This document shows positions 1 through 12,716 of a stretch of 64,000 nt of DNA, piece after piece; the stretch's first letter is position 1; each line of letters begins with the position of its first letter. The stretch covers positions 23,071,631-23,135,630 of the forward strand of contig NC_081517.1 of NCBI RefSeq assembly GCF_030273125.1, written 5' to 3'. The position numbers were made by a program, and so were the translations under genes. The stretch is from Centropristis striata (taxonomy: Eukaryota > Chordata > Actinopteri > Perciformes > Serranidae). The notes under the pieces are model-generated. The model saw only the letters and a program-made list of their open reading frames with translations, did not search any database and had not been told where the DNA came from.

Positions 1-734
1 AAAAATTCTTTGTGGTTAATAAGGTGAAAGAAGTGTCATTTAAAATTATTCATCGTTGTTACCCGGTGAGATCTTTTTTTTTATCAAATTCAAATATGTT
101 GATCTAGATCTAAATTGTCCCTTTTGTGACACCCATGCTGAGACTATTATCCATCTGTTTTGGAAATGTAAACATACCCGTAAACTGTGGAAGATATTTG
201 CAGATTTATTTAAGATAATATCACCTGTGTGACTTCAAGCTCCTCTTGCAAGATGTACTTTTTGGTTTTAAAATGAGTAACATTTCAGTTGAAAAACAAT
301 ATTATTTAATGAATCTAATTATAATCCTTGCAAAGTTTTACATCCATAAATGTAAATTTGCCAAAGTGAAACCTTTATTTTGTGTTTTTATGAAAGAACT
401 GGAGATGTACTTCAAGTCAATATATAATGCTAAAAACAAGAAAGCTATCAAAACTGTGAGATTATGCTCCCACTTCAGTATTTTTGATTCAATTAAATTT
501 TTCTTTGCTTGTGACCCCTGACAATCTTTATTTTTTATATATATATTTTTTTATTATTATTATTTTACTACTATTGTTATTATTTTCATTTTCTATTTAT
601 ATATTTATTTTGTATTATTTAGATGTTTCTAAAATATTATTAATGTAATGTTTACCCTGCTACTTCTGTTACTGCACTACTGCTGTATATGTTCAATAAA
701 TTAATGTGAAATAAAAAAAATAAAAATAAAAAAA
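1..734 (+). mobile_element. L1/Tx1-like LINE, 3' end fragment
   Basis: The first 250 bases translate in broken frames to the C-terminal zinc-knuckle region of fish L1-like ORF2: a CPFC motif at about 117-128, then histidine and cysteine residues in the spacing of the reverse-transcriptase-associated zinc finger, followed by a LWK motif near 187. An AT-rich 3' untranslated stretch follows and ends in an A-rich tail at about 708-735. The left part lies outside the window. It carries stops and is not functional. Confidence 0.6.
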
Positions 735-748
735 AGCCACATCCATCA

Positions 749-1269
749 CACTTCTATTAAAGGACTTAAGAGCAAGAAGGCTTTGTTTTGGACTTTACTG
801 ATTGAGGAATCATGCATAATGGTTTTTTATTTATTTATTTATCTATTTATTCATTTTGTCTTTTTCTTACCCTGTGTTTATTTTGGAATTGCTGTTTATC
901 TTTTTTGTTTGTGTTATTCTTTCTTAACCCCCTGGCAAATACTGTATATATTGTAAATTGTTATTGTGAATTAATTTTAAAAAATGTATGCATGTATGTA
1001 TGTGTACATGAATATGAAGAAATGAGAAATGATGTATATGTAAAGATATTTAAATATAAAAGATATATATAAAAATAGTCGATAAATTATAATCATATCA
1101 GTAATAGTATTAATAATAATATAATAGACAGAGGAGAAGGGGTAGGAATTTATAAGTGTACACTTCTTCCTACTCCCTTTTGAACATGTATGATTTAGTT
1201 CATCTGTTAAGAGAAATGAACAACTGAGCTGTTGCATGTAAAAAAAATATAAAAAATAAAAATAAAAAA
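749..1269 (+). mobile_element. LINE 3'-UTR insertion flanked by a 13-bp repeat
   Basis: This AT-rich block ends in a tract of A-rich repeats (about 1240-1269). It is flanked by identical copies of gccacatccatca at 736-748 and 1270-1282, which looks like a target-site duplication from a target-primed retrotransposition. The stretch at about 1130-1225 resembles the 3' UTR of a common fish LINE. No coding part was kept, so this is a strongly 5'-truncated copy. Confidence 0.5.
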
Positions 1270-1282
1270 GCCACATCCATCA

Positions 1283-2800
1283 TGTCTCATACCTATTCAC
1301 CAAAAAATATGTTCTTTGTTATTTTACTCATTGTAACAAATCTGTTGAATTTGTTACCAATTTCTTAATCCTCTCTTGTTAGTTCTTTATAATTTATAAT
1401 GAATCTGTTCTTTCAAATAATAGGTCTGAAGGGGCTCTTGAAGTCATTAACATCCTTGACATCAATAACACCTTCAAAATTAATTGTTTGAGAAGATACT
1501 TGCTTAATGGTGAAGATTCCGTTTTTATTGTATTTCATTCCCTGCAACATCTTTAAAAATGTGGTGGTTTGTTGTAAGTATTCTCCTTCTAGACTTCCTC
1601 TTAAAATATCTAACTTTCACAGACAAGCTCTCTTAGCATGGAATATTTTTTATGTTCATAAGTTTTCCCCCTCATAAAACCCTGCTATGGAATAACAAAG
1701 ACATTATAATAAAAACAAATCTTTCTTTCTTCCTTCCTGGCATGCAAAAGACATATCTTTCATTATTGACTTATTTAATAAACATGGCAACCTTCTCTCT
1801 TATAATGACTTTATTAGTACTTTTGAATTTCCTATTAGATTTAAAGAATTTAGTCTCATATGTCAGGTATTTCCTTTTGGTACCATACAGTTGATGAAAT
1901 ATCATCTTTCACACAGCACAAGTGCAAGAATTGAATCCAAACTAATTATTGATGGTCGTCCTCTCCTGGATAAAAAAAAAATGTAATAATAAATTCATAA
2001 GGAATACTATCCATGCTGAAAAGAAATGTTCTCCAAGAGGGAAATTCTACTGGGATGAGTTAATTGATGATGTTGGTTACTGCCTTATACATTTTGCATC
2101 TCTAATAAGATTAAAGAAATACACTTTAACATTTTATACAAAATCTACCCTTGCAATGCAATGCTATCTAAGTTTATGGATATGGATAGTAAATGTGTCT
2201 TCTGTGATGTGGAGGAATCTATTGCTCATGCATTTTGTGAATGTAATGTTGTGCAGGATTTTTGGATGGATTTGGGAAATAATTTATCTAACTTTCTTAG
2301 TGTCTCATACTTATTCACCAAAAAAGATGTTCTTTGTTATTTTACTCTTTATAACAAATCTGTTGAATTTGTAACCAATTTCTTAATTCTCTCTTGTAAG
2401 TTCTTTATACACAAACACAGATCTCTCAAAGCTAAGCCAAAGTTTAAGGTGTTTCTACTTGAATTCAACTATCTTCTTAAGTCTCTCAGAATTGTAAAAG
2501 ACAAAAAAATGAACTATTTCTTCAAAATTATGATAGCCCGTAATTTCTAATAACTATATGATTTTTTTAAATCATTATCAGTGAATGCACAGGCTTTATG
2601 TACTTCGTACTCTCTGCCTTACCAATGTATGTACCTCTTTTTCTTTTTTTTAAATTATTTTTTATCCTATTTGTTTTTTACTGCTATTTCTCCTGATCAG
2701 TTCTTTGTTTCATGGCATTTATTTGTTTCTTGTAATCCCTTATTGTCTAACCTCATGATTGTAATGTTCTTTAATTGTCATTAAAGACAAAAAAAAAAAG
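1283..2800 (+). mobile_element. L1/Tx1-like LINE remnants, rearranged
   Basis: Positions 1283-1395 repeat the sequence of 2303-2410 with few differences, so the same LINE segment is present twice in direct orientation. Between them, 1640-1960 translates in broken frames to an L1 ORF2 part upstream of the C-terminal knuckle. Positions 2161-2300 encode that knuckle itself: CVFC, then H and C in a FCEC context, then DFW. Position 2788-2800 is an A tail. Many stops and frameshifts are present; this is a pseudogene. Confidence 0.55.
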
Positions 2801-3640
2801 GTAACAGAGAAAGCTGACTTTACCCTCTTTGTTAGTGGTGTAAATATTATAAGTCACCACTGTAATAACAAACATATAAGGAATCACTTTTTCAGGAAAA
2901 GGAAAATTACGCTTAGAGGAAAAATTTGTATGGTCCTCCTCTTATTCTGACATTAACTGGAAAGCAACACGGATCCTTCCACACAAATTTGCTATCTCCA
3001 ATAAAATTAAAGAAGTTTAATATAAAATGATACATAACATTTACCACACTAATGAATGTCTGTCAAAATGTGTCAATATTGATGTTAATTGTGTATTTTG
3101 TAATGCTGAAGTGGAAACAATCAGGCACCTTTTTGTTGAATGTCATTTTCCCCAAATTCTTTGGAAAAAAAACTCACATTCCAACCTGCAAATTAATTTG
3201 AAAGCCATAGACATACTTTTAAAGTATAGCAATAAAGATAGGAAAATTCAACACTTAATTAATTTGATTATTCTAATGGTGAAATTCCACATACATAAAG
3301 CCAAATTTTCCAAAGGTCGACATTTCTTTCCGGTTTTAACTACCTTGAATGTATCAAAAGAATTGATAATAACAAATGTATACATACTGTTAACATAATT
3401 CAAGAAATATTTGGAGAAATGTAATATGTCGTGCCTTTTTCTTTTTTTCCTCCTTCCTTTTTAACTATTTAATTATTCTGTTTAATTTACACCTGTACTG
3501 ACTTATGCACTTCATTCACTTTGTCTCATATTTATTTATTTTCTCAATTTGTGATGCCAGACTTTGTTTCATTCTACCCAAGATGAATGTTCTGACTGTA
3601 ATTGGAACTTCTCAATAAAATTTTGAAATAAATAAATACA
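2801..3640 (+). mobile_element. L1/Tx1-like LINE, ORF2 C-terminal fragment
   Basis: A third truncated LINE copy. The frame at 3027-3290 shows the zinc-knuckle CVFC (near residue 22), an HLFVECHF motif about 20 residues later and a LWKK motif, as in the other two copies but clearly diverged. The end at about 3614-3640 carries AATAAA-like signals and a short A-rich tail. Upstream sequence back to 2801 continues the same decayed ORF2. Confidence 0.55.
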
Positions 3641-3861
3641 GAAGTAGTGGAATTGAATGAAAACACAATTAAATAGTTAATAAGGACTGAAAATGTTTAA
3701 ACATTGAGTGAAAAAGGTCAGAGGGAAAGAAAAGAAGAAAAAAAAAAAAAAAAAAAATAAGTAGTGGAATTGAATGAAAACACAATTAAATAGTTAATAA
3801 GGACTGAGAAGGTTTAAACATTAAATGAAAAAGGTCAGAGGGAAAGAAAAGAAGAAATCAT
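3641..3861. repeat. Two-unit tandem duplication, about 110 bp
   Basis: The segment starting gaagtagtggaattgaatg occurs at about 3642 and again at about 3759, and both units end in ggtcagagggaaagaaaag. Only a few substitutions separate them. A poly-A run of about 23 bases (3735-3758) lies between the units. Confidence 0.85.
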
Positions 3862-4984
3862 AATGCTTATGCTGGAAACAAATAAGATAAAGCCTTTCAG
3901 GTTGTGGAGCTGCTAGGACCAGACACAATAAAGTAAAATAATTCTATCCAGCTCACTGCTCACTGCTCATCTGCTCTTTGTGGTTTTGCATTGAGTCTCC
4001 AATTAAAATGTCACTGATGTGATTACTAAGGTCTGCCTCTCTAAAGGTCACTGCACTGTGTGTTTTATATTATAGGGTGTGCATGATTGTACCGTCACTG
4101 TTCTGCACTGGGCTGTGTGTAATCTTTCTCTACTGTTTTGTTAAATGTTGAGAAGAAGAAACTGTTTCAAGAAATATTAAAAGTTCTTTGCAAGAAAAAA
4201 AAGGCACATCCATGTTCACAAGCAGCTGTGATCTGCTAAATCATCCCCTTGTTTAAAGTTTTTCTATTTGATTGTATCACATTAATGCAGTCTCTGGACA
4301 TGTAAACAACAAGAAAAGCTTGTCTACCATACATTATTATAACCAGTTATTTGCTGATCTGCCTAGCATACAGTGTTCATTTGCTGTACACATTTCTCTT
4401 CTCTTTCTGTTTTCCTGTCATGTGTTTTTTTCTTGATAGTATTATGGGTCTAAGTGGTCTGACTGTATACCATTGTTGTGCCAGTCTGAGTAAATGTGAA
4501 CAAGAAGAAGAAAAAATGTTATCGCAATCGACAGAATGCAAGTTTAGTGCTGGTGGGTTAATGTTTTATACTTTTACTATGAAGTGCATCTGTAGATGAT
4601 AAACTTGCATTGTGTCACTTCCAGTGTTTCTGTGTACTCAAGATTCAAGATTAACTTTACTTAGTATTTTACACACAGAAGAAACAAAATATTGTTTCTC
4701 CCTATCTTAAATAAAATACAGTAATAGCCGACACATTTAAAATTCTATCCCCAAACTAAACTAAACTAAGTCTTGGGCTATTTTGTCCATTTTTGAATCC
4801 CCTTTGAAGACCCTTTTATCCTGCCTGTATACACCACTTAAAAATGTTTAAATGCCATGTTGGTCTATTTTTTTTTCAGTACAACCTCACCTATACGACC
4901 TGATAATTATTTTTTCATCCTGACTTACTGGATCAACATTTTGAACCAAAAAGAAACAAAGAAAAACAAACATAAAATGTGATT
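3862..4984. other. No gene recognised
   Basis: AT-rich sequence without a convincing gene. An A run followed by a close variant of the gccacatccat motif occurs at about 4193-4213, like the LINE junctions further left. Confidence 0.4.
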
Positions 4985-5290
4985 TTGAATCAGTTTTTTT
5001 TTTTAAACTTCCAAAACACTATCATGCTGCATGTTGCAAATGTGAACAAAGGTTGCAAATGTAACATATAAGAGGGTTCCATCCAGTTCTATCATTTTAT
5101 ACTAAATATATTTGAGCTTGTCTCCAGTTTAACTTGGTATATCATCATCAAACTGAAACTGGCCTCATGGAGTTTACAGCCAGAACTTTAGAGGTAAATC
5201 TACAGTAGGACTCCACGCTGCTTTGTTTTCTAGTCTGCATGTCATCAAGAAGTCATGATTTGATGCTTTTGGAGACTCCAGAGGGCTAAA
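4985..5290 (+). repeat. Dispersed repeat R1, uninterrupted copy
   Basis: This segment is closely similar to 40680-40910 plus 41571-41650 and, on the opposite strand, to 42785-42960. Shared words include gcttgtctccagttt and gtttacagccagaacttta. This copy shows the empty site for the palindrome that interrupts the 40.7-kb copy: tctacagtaggactccac here is continuous. The repeat class is unknown to me. Confidence 0.75.
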
Positions 5291-5799
5291 TAATACAATA
5301 CTTTAATTATCAGATTTTTGGGGGGTATTAAATATATTATATTGCATATTATAAATCGATTGAAGTCTCCAGCTATGATGTGAACACCTTCAGGATGGTC
5401 TTGCTGCTGTTTATTTAGATGAACCAGGACCATGCAAATGTTAGCATCTGGCTGAATATAGACAGCCGTTATAATAATGTAAATGTAAACATGTGATTAA
5501 TTCGCTTCAGGAGTTATTTGAAGAGATCTGTGTAAGACTACCTTTTACTTTTGTTTCATTTATGCATGTTAAATGTATATATTTCTCTTTTTCTTTTCAG
5601 TGTTATGGCTTTGTTTGATTGCTATTCAGCATGAAGCATGTTATCTCTTTTCTGTGTAACATATGTTCCGATAGTTGGAAAAATTCTGAAGGCAGTTTTT
5701 TCTGTTTAATTGTCAATATTTAAACAATACATTCTGGCAGACATATGAACATTACACTTAGACACAGTTAATTTCTCATTCTCTTCAGGTTTTGTGTGT

Positions 5800-6935
5800 T
5801 CATTTGCCGATGTGGATGTTCTGATGGCGAATCAGGTTTCCATGCACAGAGAAGCTCTTGCCACAATTGGTGCAGCTGTAAGGTCTCTCTCCGGTGTGAA
5901 CAGTCTGGTGCGCCTTGAGGCTGCAGGCCTGTGAGAAGCGCTTTCCACACAATCCACAGCTGTAGCGCTTCTCTCCTGTGTGGACGCTCATGTGTCTCTT
6001 GATGTGGCTGGACTGAGAGAACCGCTTCCCACACTGAGTGCAGCTGAACGGTTTCTCTCCAGTGTGCACTCGCTTGTGTGTTTTCAGCTGGTGCAGGTGG
6101 ACAAAGGGCTTCTTACAGAGGTGGCAGTGGTAGATCTTCTCCCCAGCGTGGGAGCGCTGGTGCACCATCAAGTCTCTGGAGGTGGAGCAGATGCAGCCAC
6201 ACGACTGGCAACTGAATGCACGCTGTGAGCTTCTGACAAAACTTCTGCTCCTGACCTCAGAGGAGACGTTACTGCCTGCGACTCCATTTGTGGAGTGTTT
6301 GTGAGCTGTCAGAGACCTGGCCACCTCTGGGGAGGAGAACAGGTCATCAAATGAGGAGGAGTCCAAGCTGCTGGTATCAAGCTCTGCTGGTTCTTTCTCT
6401 GTGTGATGAAGGCTAGTGTTAGCTGATCTGCTGTTACTTAGACACTCATTCATAGTGACTGAACCTAATGGCTTGTGTGTCCTACAAACTTCAGATAGGG
6501 AAGGTTCAGCCTCTAGTTTGACGGCCGGTAACACTGCCTCCTCCAACTCTGCTGCAGCACCACACAAACCCTTCACTCCAGTGTTTTTAGGTAACAGCTC
6601 TGGATCCAGTGTCTTTATCAGTGCAGTGTCTACATCAGGAGTAATACTAATACTGGACCCTTCAGGCAGAGAGTAACTAGGACCCACAACGTATTTGTCC
6701 GCTTCTTTGGTCAAGTCTATCATTGGCCTGGCTCTGTTTGGATCTCCATCTTTGTGGCTCTGATCTGCTGGATGAGAGTACTGATAGTGAGTACTGGCCT
6801 CTTCCTGCTGCCAAACTTCCAGTCTGACAAAGTCCAGTGTTTCATATCGACCTGACACACTGATTCTGTGGATTTCTGTGTCAGCATTCAGAGGGTAGTA
6901 ATCCTTAGCAGCAAGAGAGAGAGTCTGAGATCCAA
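5800..6935 (-). CDS. C2H2 zinc-finger terminal exon A (five fingers)
   Basis: Last coding exon of a C2H2 zinc-finger protein, a probable sequence-specific nuclear DNA-binding factor. Reading on the minus strand, a good acceptor (pyrimidine tract then AG at 6936-6937) opens the exon in phase 1. The frame runs without stops to TGA at 5800-5802, giving about 377 codons. The N-terminal two thirds are acidic and serine-rich, without a recognised domain. The last ~138 residues hold five C2H2 fingers joined by TGEKP-type linkers (TGEKP, TGEKR, TGERP); the first finger pair is joined by AGEKI, less canonical. The nearest upstream first exon (about 15.6 kb) is a relic, so the true 5' exon is uncertain; phase would fit the 64-nt exon at 27218-27281. 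Orthology is not assignable. Confidence 0.85.
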
Positions 6936-8712
6936 CTAAAGAATGGACAGAGAGAGAGAAAAAGTTATATTACATCACCTTGTGATGTACAGCATCAGTT
7001 CATTCAGCTAACATCTGTTATCCACAGCTTCAGCCCACTACATGTATGTAAATAATAATAATAATAATACATTTTATTTGTAATGCACTTTACATTACAG
7101 GAAATCTCAAAGGTGTTTACAACCAGCAGAAAAAAAAGCAGAGTCTTTAAAAAAAATCTGTTTATTATATTATCTATATTATATTGAAATTGTCTTATTT
7201 AGAAAAATAAAATACATGAATTCATTCAAATATAATTTGAGAGTTCAGAAAATATTCCTGACAGTGTGGAGAGGCTGTTGAATCAGCCTTTAGGTGAAGA
7301 AAAAATATAGATGCACAATTTAACAAATAAAGACTATTTGGATAAAGATAAATTAATAAAGATATGAATTATTAATTATTTGGGTTACTCTTAGAGGAAA
7401 GGGGGTGCACTGTTCTAATATAGACTTTTTGGTAGTACACATCTTACATTTTCTTTAAAGTCCTACAGAGCTTTACTTTAAAAGGACTTGCATATTTATT
7501 TGTTTTATGATGTATAATATATGTCACATGCATGTCACCGCAATGTCACCTGGCAGTGGACTCTGGTTTTGGATCCTTGAATTCAGTATTTTGGATGTCG
7601 CCATCTTGGCTGATGGCCGTTGCCATCTTGTTTTGTTTTTTTTAAACCAGTGCAATGGAACATTAGCGCTTGCTAGCTTGGTAGCCAAGGCACAATCTTT
7701 CTTCTAAATGAAGAGCTGACTCCTGAGAGTGTTTTTAAGCTACCAAAATGTTAAAGTAAACTTTGATGAGGTGAAAATAAATTCTTTCATTCATTAACCT
7801 TAACCGATTATCTGAACTCGAGCATAAGTGGCTCGCTCAGTTCATAGGCTTTATAGTTTTGCTGTGGCCAAGTGGCTGTAATATTCAGGCCCAATATTGG
7901 CACAAATTTGGCCAAACATTTCATATGTTCATCCATTTAATTAGGCATGGTTAAACACTATGTTATCTTCTATTTCAGATTGTCTTCGTCGCTGGTGACT
8001 CATATTTGAGATCCTTAGTGGAACACCATGTTAGCACGCCAATGCTGTGTGAAATAAATCACGCTCCTGATCTCCTCTACCTCCAGATGCCGTATGCCTA
8101 CTTGTTCCAACAAGGTTCATACATTTTTTCAGTGGTCAAATTCAAGCAATTTTCAAATATATAGCATATTTAAAGAACTTAAAGATATCAAATAAAATAT
8201 CAAATAATTCGTTTTTTCAGAATAAAGGGATACCAGGAGACATCTGCAATAAATAACTATATTTATTGAAATTATACACAGAAAAGTTATTAGGCCAATT
8301 ATTGCTCCTATAAATGTTACGTAAAAAGTAAGGTTATGACTAGTAAGTGTACGGTTCTAAACACACTTCAACAACTGTTGGGAAAACTTGGTTTTCATGG
8401 CAGACCAAGTAAAATAAGGCAATCTGTCAACTTGTTCAATGAGACATCATAGGACCCAACTGCCTGATCATATTCATCTACTTTTGGTGAAGATATTTCT
8501 TAGGAGAAAGTTTGGCTTTTGCATGTTTTTTTTAAACATCTGTCGAATAAATTGTCTCGATTTGTTGCTGATCATATCTACGCCAACTTCATATTTCTGA
8601 TATTAGAAATACAAGAAAGAAACAACTACAATACTTACAACCTATCAATATTGACAAAATCAGACATGTTTTACCAGCTCCATTTTAGACTTTGCAAAGA
8701 CATCTTTCAAAA
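6936..8712. other. Intron/intergenic, no gene recognised
   Basis: Upstream flank of zinc-finger exon A. I see an AAT microsatellite at about 7049-7070 and otherwise AT-rich sequence without a supported exon or mobile element. Confidence 0.4.
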
Positions 8713-8966
8713 TGGGTGGCTGTGGCTCAGTTGGTAGAGGGGTTGCCCACTGATCGGAAGGTTGGTGGTTCGATCCCCGACCATGGAAGCCTAGATGGCG
8801 AAGTATCATTGGGCAAGATACTGAACCCCAAATTGCTCCTGATGCGTTCATCGATGTGTGAATGAATTCCCAATGGTGGCAGGTGGCTCCGTATGAAGTA
8901 TGAATGAATGTGTGTGTGAATGGGCGCAGTCATAAATAGTCTATATAAGTGCAGGTCCATTTACCA
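8713..8966 (+). mobile_element. tRNA-derived SINE
   Basis: The head has a tRNA-like promoter: A box tggctcagttggtagagg at about 8724 and B box ggttcgatcccc about 40 bases later. The body contains ttgggcaagatactgaaccc and a tail ending near tgcaggtccatttacca, both typical of a SINE family common in percomorph fish. The same family is present in reverse orientation at 18395-19442. Confidence 0.8.
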
Positions 8967-9422
8967 ATACCAAAACAATCTAACCACTGGAGGTGTTCCA
9001 TGTATTGTGTTCAGAAATGAGAAATCCAAATCGGCACATGCAATTGATCCACTCTAGAAAAAAATATATATTTAAAAACAAAACACAGGCAGGGTGAGGA
9101 TCAACAATATGCTGATTTAAAAAAGAGAATCCGAACCAATAAAATAGTCCGTACAGTCAATAGTGCTAAATTAAACTAACTTCCAGGTGAATTGATAGAA
9201 TTACATGCCACAGTAACGAGCACACAAAACAAACCAAGTTTATTCCCAAGCAAGATGCTTCAGAAAAGGTAAAGACACCATTACAACTCAAAATTGGCAT
9301 TTCAAGTTTCAAAAAAGTTAAATATGTTATAGTCTGTTTTAATAATGGCAAAGATGAAGGAAAAAGTCACAACATTGACATACAATATCCAGAAATGAAG
9401 GCCACAGCAATTGGTTAACTAG

Positions 9423-9941
9423 TAGGGTTGTCAAAAGTATCGATACTAAAACGTAGTGACGTCACGTTAATGATTATAAACAACGTAAATACAAAAATAA
9501 ATTAGGCACGTAGTATGCCCATATTACGTTTATTGACACAGTGTCGGTTACATAAGCATAGAGTTAATAAGTTTACATAAATGTTGGTGACTGAAAAGTG
9601 TTATTTTCTCTCTTGAAGTCCCAGAATGAAGCAGAGAAAAGTCGACTTATCAAGCTTGCCTAAAATTGTGCACAGCATACAACCTCAAAATATTGTTCTA
9701 ATTGTTATTGTTTATTGTATTTATTTATTTGTTGCATTACCTCAGACCTGAAGCTTATTATCATAGCTGCAGTTTATTTTTGCACAACTGTTTTTTATTA
9801 TAAATATTTAACCTGTGGTTCTGTTCATTTTTACATGTTGCATTTTTCTTGTTAATCATTTTAGGGTCTTTGTTTTTATCCTTGTGGTATCGAAAATGGT
9901 ATCGGTATCGAGTTGAACATTTTAGTATTGTGACAACCCTA
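9423..9941. mobile_element. hAT-type non-autonomous element, short copy
   Basis: Terminal inverted repeats tagggttgtc and gacaaccta-type (gacaacccta) are flanked by a perfect 8-bp duplication ttaactag at 9415-9422 and 9942-9949, the hAT hallmark. The inner sequence is a deletion derivative of the 37199-38459 element: both share a block starting near cgttaatgattataaac and the 3' block with ttttttattataaatattt. Confidence 0.9.
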
Positions 9942-9949
9942 TTAACTAG

Positions 9950-10776
9950 ACTTTTAATTTAAATTGAGAAAAGAAAGTGCCACAACTGCCACGGCAAAAC
10001 ATTTTCCACAAGCACTTGCATGAGCTCCAACTGCTCACAAAAATCACACAGTTAAAAAGGCAAATCAACTGGTCCTGGACATAGACTGTTGGCTTCAGCT
10101 TGCAATGATTTCTGTTACGCTCTTACACTTACAATTCTTATCACAACTTTTCATACTAGAGACTCTTCCAACACACACAATTACACCACGGCCAGATACA
10201 ATTACTGAACTGGCTAGACTGTAAGAAATTGATATCAGCAAATCACAACACACTTCACCATCAACACTCAGGAATGAACATCCACTCACTGTCAGCCCAC
10301 ACTGACCATAAAAACAAAAGCTCATTACACTTTAATAAATTATTCTGTAGTCATTTCATTTTACTTAACATATTTGATAAAATTTATTAAATATAAATGT
10401 GTCCTTGATTTTGAGGCAGTTGTTTAAGTAACTTAAATATAAAAATGTTTGAGATGGAATTTACTTATTTTGATCACATTAAATATAATCTTTATGTGTA
10501 TGTGATTCTAAATCAAGAGAATTTTGAATGAATCCAACACAATAAAATTAGTCCGTTTTTAAATGACAGGCACTTCCTGTTAAGTTATTATTAACTCAAC
10601 TTATAACGTAGTTAGATTTAATTAATAATATTGCGTGCAATCTGTTGCCTCAATTTTATTGGGTAGCTATTGTTTATCTTTTTTTACAGTGTATGAACTC
10701 ATGTCTGTACAACTCATTCTGTTACAGGAAACATGGGTCCCAAACACTGTGAATCAGACAGAGCTCTATACATATA
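9950..10776. other. No gene recognised
   Basis: Apparently unique AT-rich sequence. Short open stretches exist on the minus strand at about 10095-10325 but have no splice sites or family signature I can defend. Confidence 0.35.
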
Positions 10777-11363
10777 CACTGTAAAAAAAATAAAAAAAAT
10801 AAACCTGTTGTTTTTGCGGTAAAAAACGGCAGCTGTGGTTGCCAGAACTTCACCGTAATAAATACGGTGCAACTTTATGTAATATTACGGTAAAAAGATA
10901 TTGGCACTGTTGATTTCACGTTTAAGATTGCCATTATATCCATTTTTTACTGTATAAATAAAACGTTTTTCCATCAAAAGAAACGCTGTTCTGCCATTTA
11001 ACTGACAAGAAAATACTTTATAAATGAAAATGCATAAATTAAAGATTTTACCATTAAATATTACAGTATATTTTTGTATGAGATATGGTGTTTAGTACAT
11101 TTAACAGTGAGAAAAAGTATTCTTTACAAAAGATAAATGCAAAAATTACAGTGGTGGCTTGTATATATTAGATTAAAAACATATTACAGTGTATTTTACA
11201 GTGGAGTAATGTATTTTAAAAAAAATACTGTTTTGGCTGATATATACATTTACAGTGTTTCATTGTTACTGAAACTGAATTAACTAATTTATCATTTTAC
11301 GGTCTTTTACTGTTATGGTTTAGCAGTTTTTCACCGTAAAATCGACAGACATTTTTTACTGTG
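10777..11363. mobile_element. CACTG-ended MITE, copy 1
   Basis: Ends are cactgtaaaaaa and ttttttactgtg, flanked by TA on each side. Inner words ggcagctgtggttgccagaa and actgaattaac are shared with copies at 12717-13248 and about 14835-15427. CACTG ends plus a short duplication would suit CACTA/EnSpm-type elements, but a TA target also suits other classes, so the superfamily is left open. Confidence 0.8.
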
Positions 11364-11590
11364 TATACAACAAACAACACATCAATGGTACAGGCTGCGG
11401 AAAAGGCATTGCAACATACTTTCCTCCAGAATTTGTCTTGTTAAGACAAGCTCCAGAAGACAAATTCCAATTAACTTCCATTTCCTCTAATGCCCTGATC
11501 GCAACCAAGGTGTACTGATCCACAGGTTTCTTAGAAACCTTGACGAACTTCATCCAGGATAATTCAAATGTTCAAATTCAAATTCACATA

Positions 11591-12148
11591 CACTGCAAAA
11601 ACATGAAGCTTACCAAGTATTTTCTTCTTATATCTAGCAATAGTATCTTAATTATATTGTTTTGACTATAATTTACCTGCTGAGCAGAGCTTTATGTGCT
11701 TATTTAATTATCTTATTGTTTAAAGACTTCTTTTTAGGACTGACATTGTGAGCTTTTTCATGCTTTTCAAGCTATTCAACTGTTGAATATGGTGAGTTTT
11801 TCCCTAAAATATTGGCTCCAGTTGAGAGTTTTAGTTACGTGTAGTTTTAATGTTATTTCAAAAGCATTTTCTATCCACTAAAACATGCTCGTTTCAAGTA
11901 TTTCTGGCTTATTTTAATGTTATTACAGTCGGGCTATTCAAGCCACAATTGTTCAAAATAAGTATATTTGTATTTATTTCAACATATTATTGTTTTTTCC
12001 AGTGCTGAGATATTTTTACTTATTTAAAAAATTCTTACAAAGAAAAATGTACTTACTGCACTGGCAGATAATTTTACTTGTTTCTAGCATTTATTTGCTC
12101 AATTCTAGTTATTTATTTCTTGTTTTGTGTCAGGTGGTTTTTGCAGTG
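11591..12148. mobile_element. MITE with cactgcaaaaa ends
   Basis: Terminal repeats cactgcaaaaac and gtttttgcagtg bracket 558 bp of AT-rich sequence without coding capacity. The ends resemble, but are not the same as, those of the neighbouring CACTG MITE family. A target duplication is not obvious. Confidence 0.65.
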
Positions 12149-12716
12149 CATTATCGGAGATATGAAGTTTTGCCAAAGAAACCTAAATCATCCAGTCAAA
12201 AACTATTAGAAAACCATCACTTCCACCCAGCAATAGTCCCTCCTAAACTCACACACATGGACTGCAGCTGCCTTGATCAAATGTACAGAAGATTGACACA
12301 AGTTCACTAAAAAACATGCCAGTGTTACTTCCTACGACTGTGAACCATGGAATCCATTGCATTACAAATAAAAGAATGGATACATTTATGATCAAGATCA
12401 TTTCTTTGTGTATCCACATTGGTTTACATGTCTCTTGCTAATAGTTTGCCTTTTCTTAATGATAATGTATCCTTTTACACACATTGTGAAACCAATAGAG
12501 CCCGCTGCCTTGGCCCTGTGTATTGTGTATGTTTAATAATTAATAAACTATACCATTTACAATAACTATGTTTCACTTGCTTCATAGTATTGTCCTTTCA
12601 TATCAAACATCTGTTTATGCATTGTTACAGTCCACCAAAGTGGACAGAAAATGCTGATGAGGGACAAAACAGTTAAACACCCCCAATAAACATTCACTTC
12701 GCTAATACACACAATA
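12149..12716. other. No gene recognised
   Basis: Between two MITEs. One open frame of about 106 codons partly overlaps the left MITE and has no signature I recognise. Confidence 0.35.

Noticed and set aside
812..1276. Open frames on both strands rich in F, Y and I
   Set aside because: Low-complexity AT-rich LINE 3' UTR.
8713..8790. tRNA gene
   Set aside because: A and B boxes are present but the sequence continues into a SINE body and does not fold as a complete tRNA with a normal acceptor stem by eye. The same holds for the heads at 19440, 34548 and 62374.
11356..11553. Minus-strand open stretch just right of MITE copy 1
   Set aside because: Codon usage looks plausible but no acceptor, donor or family signature could be shown.
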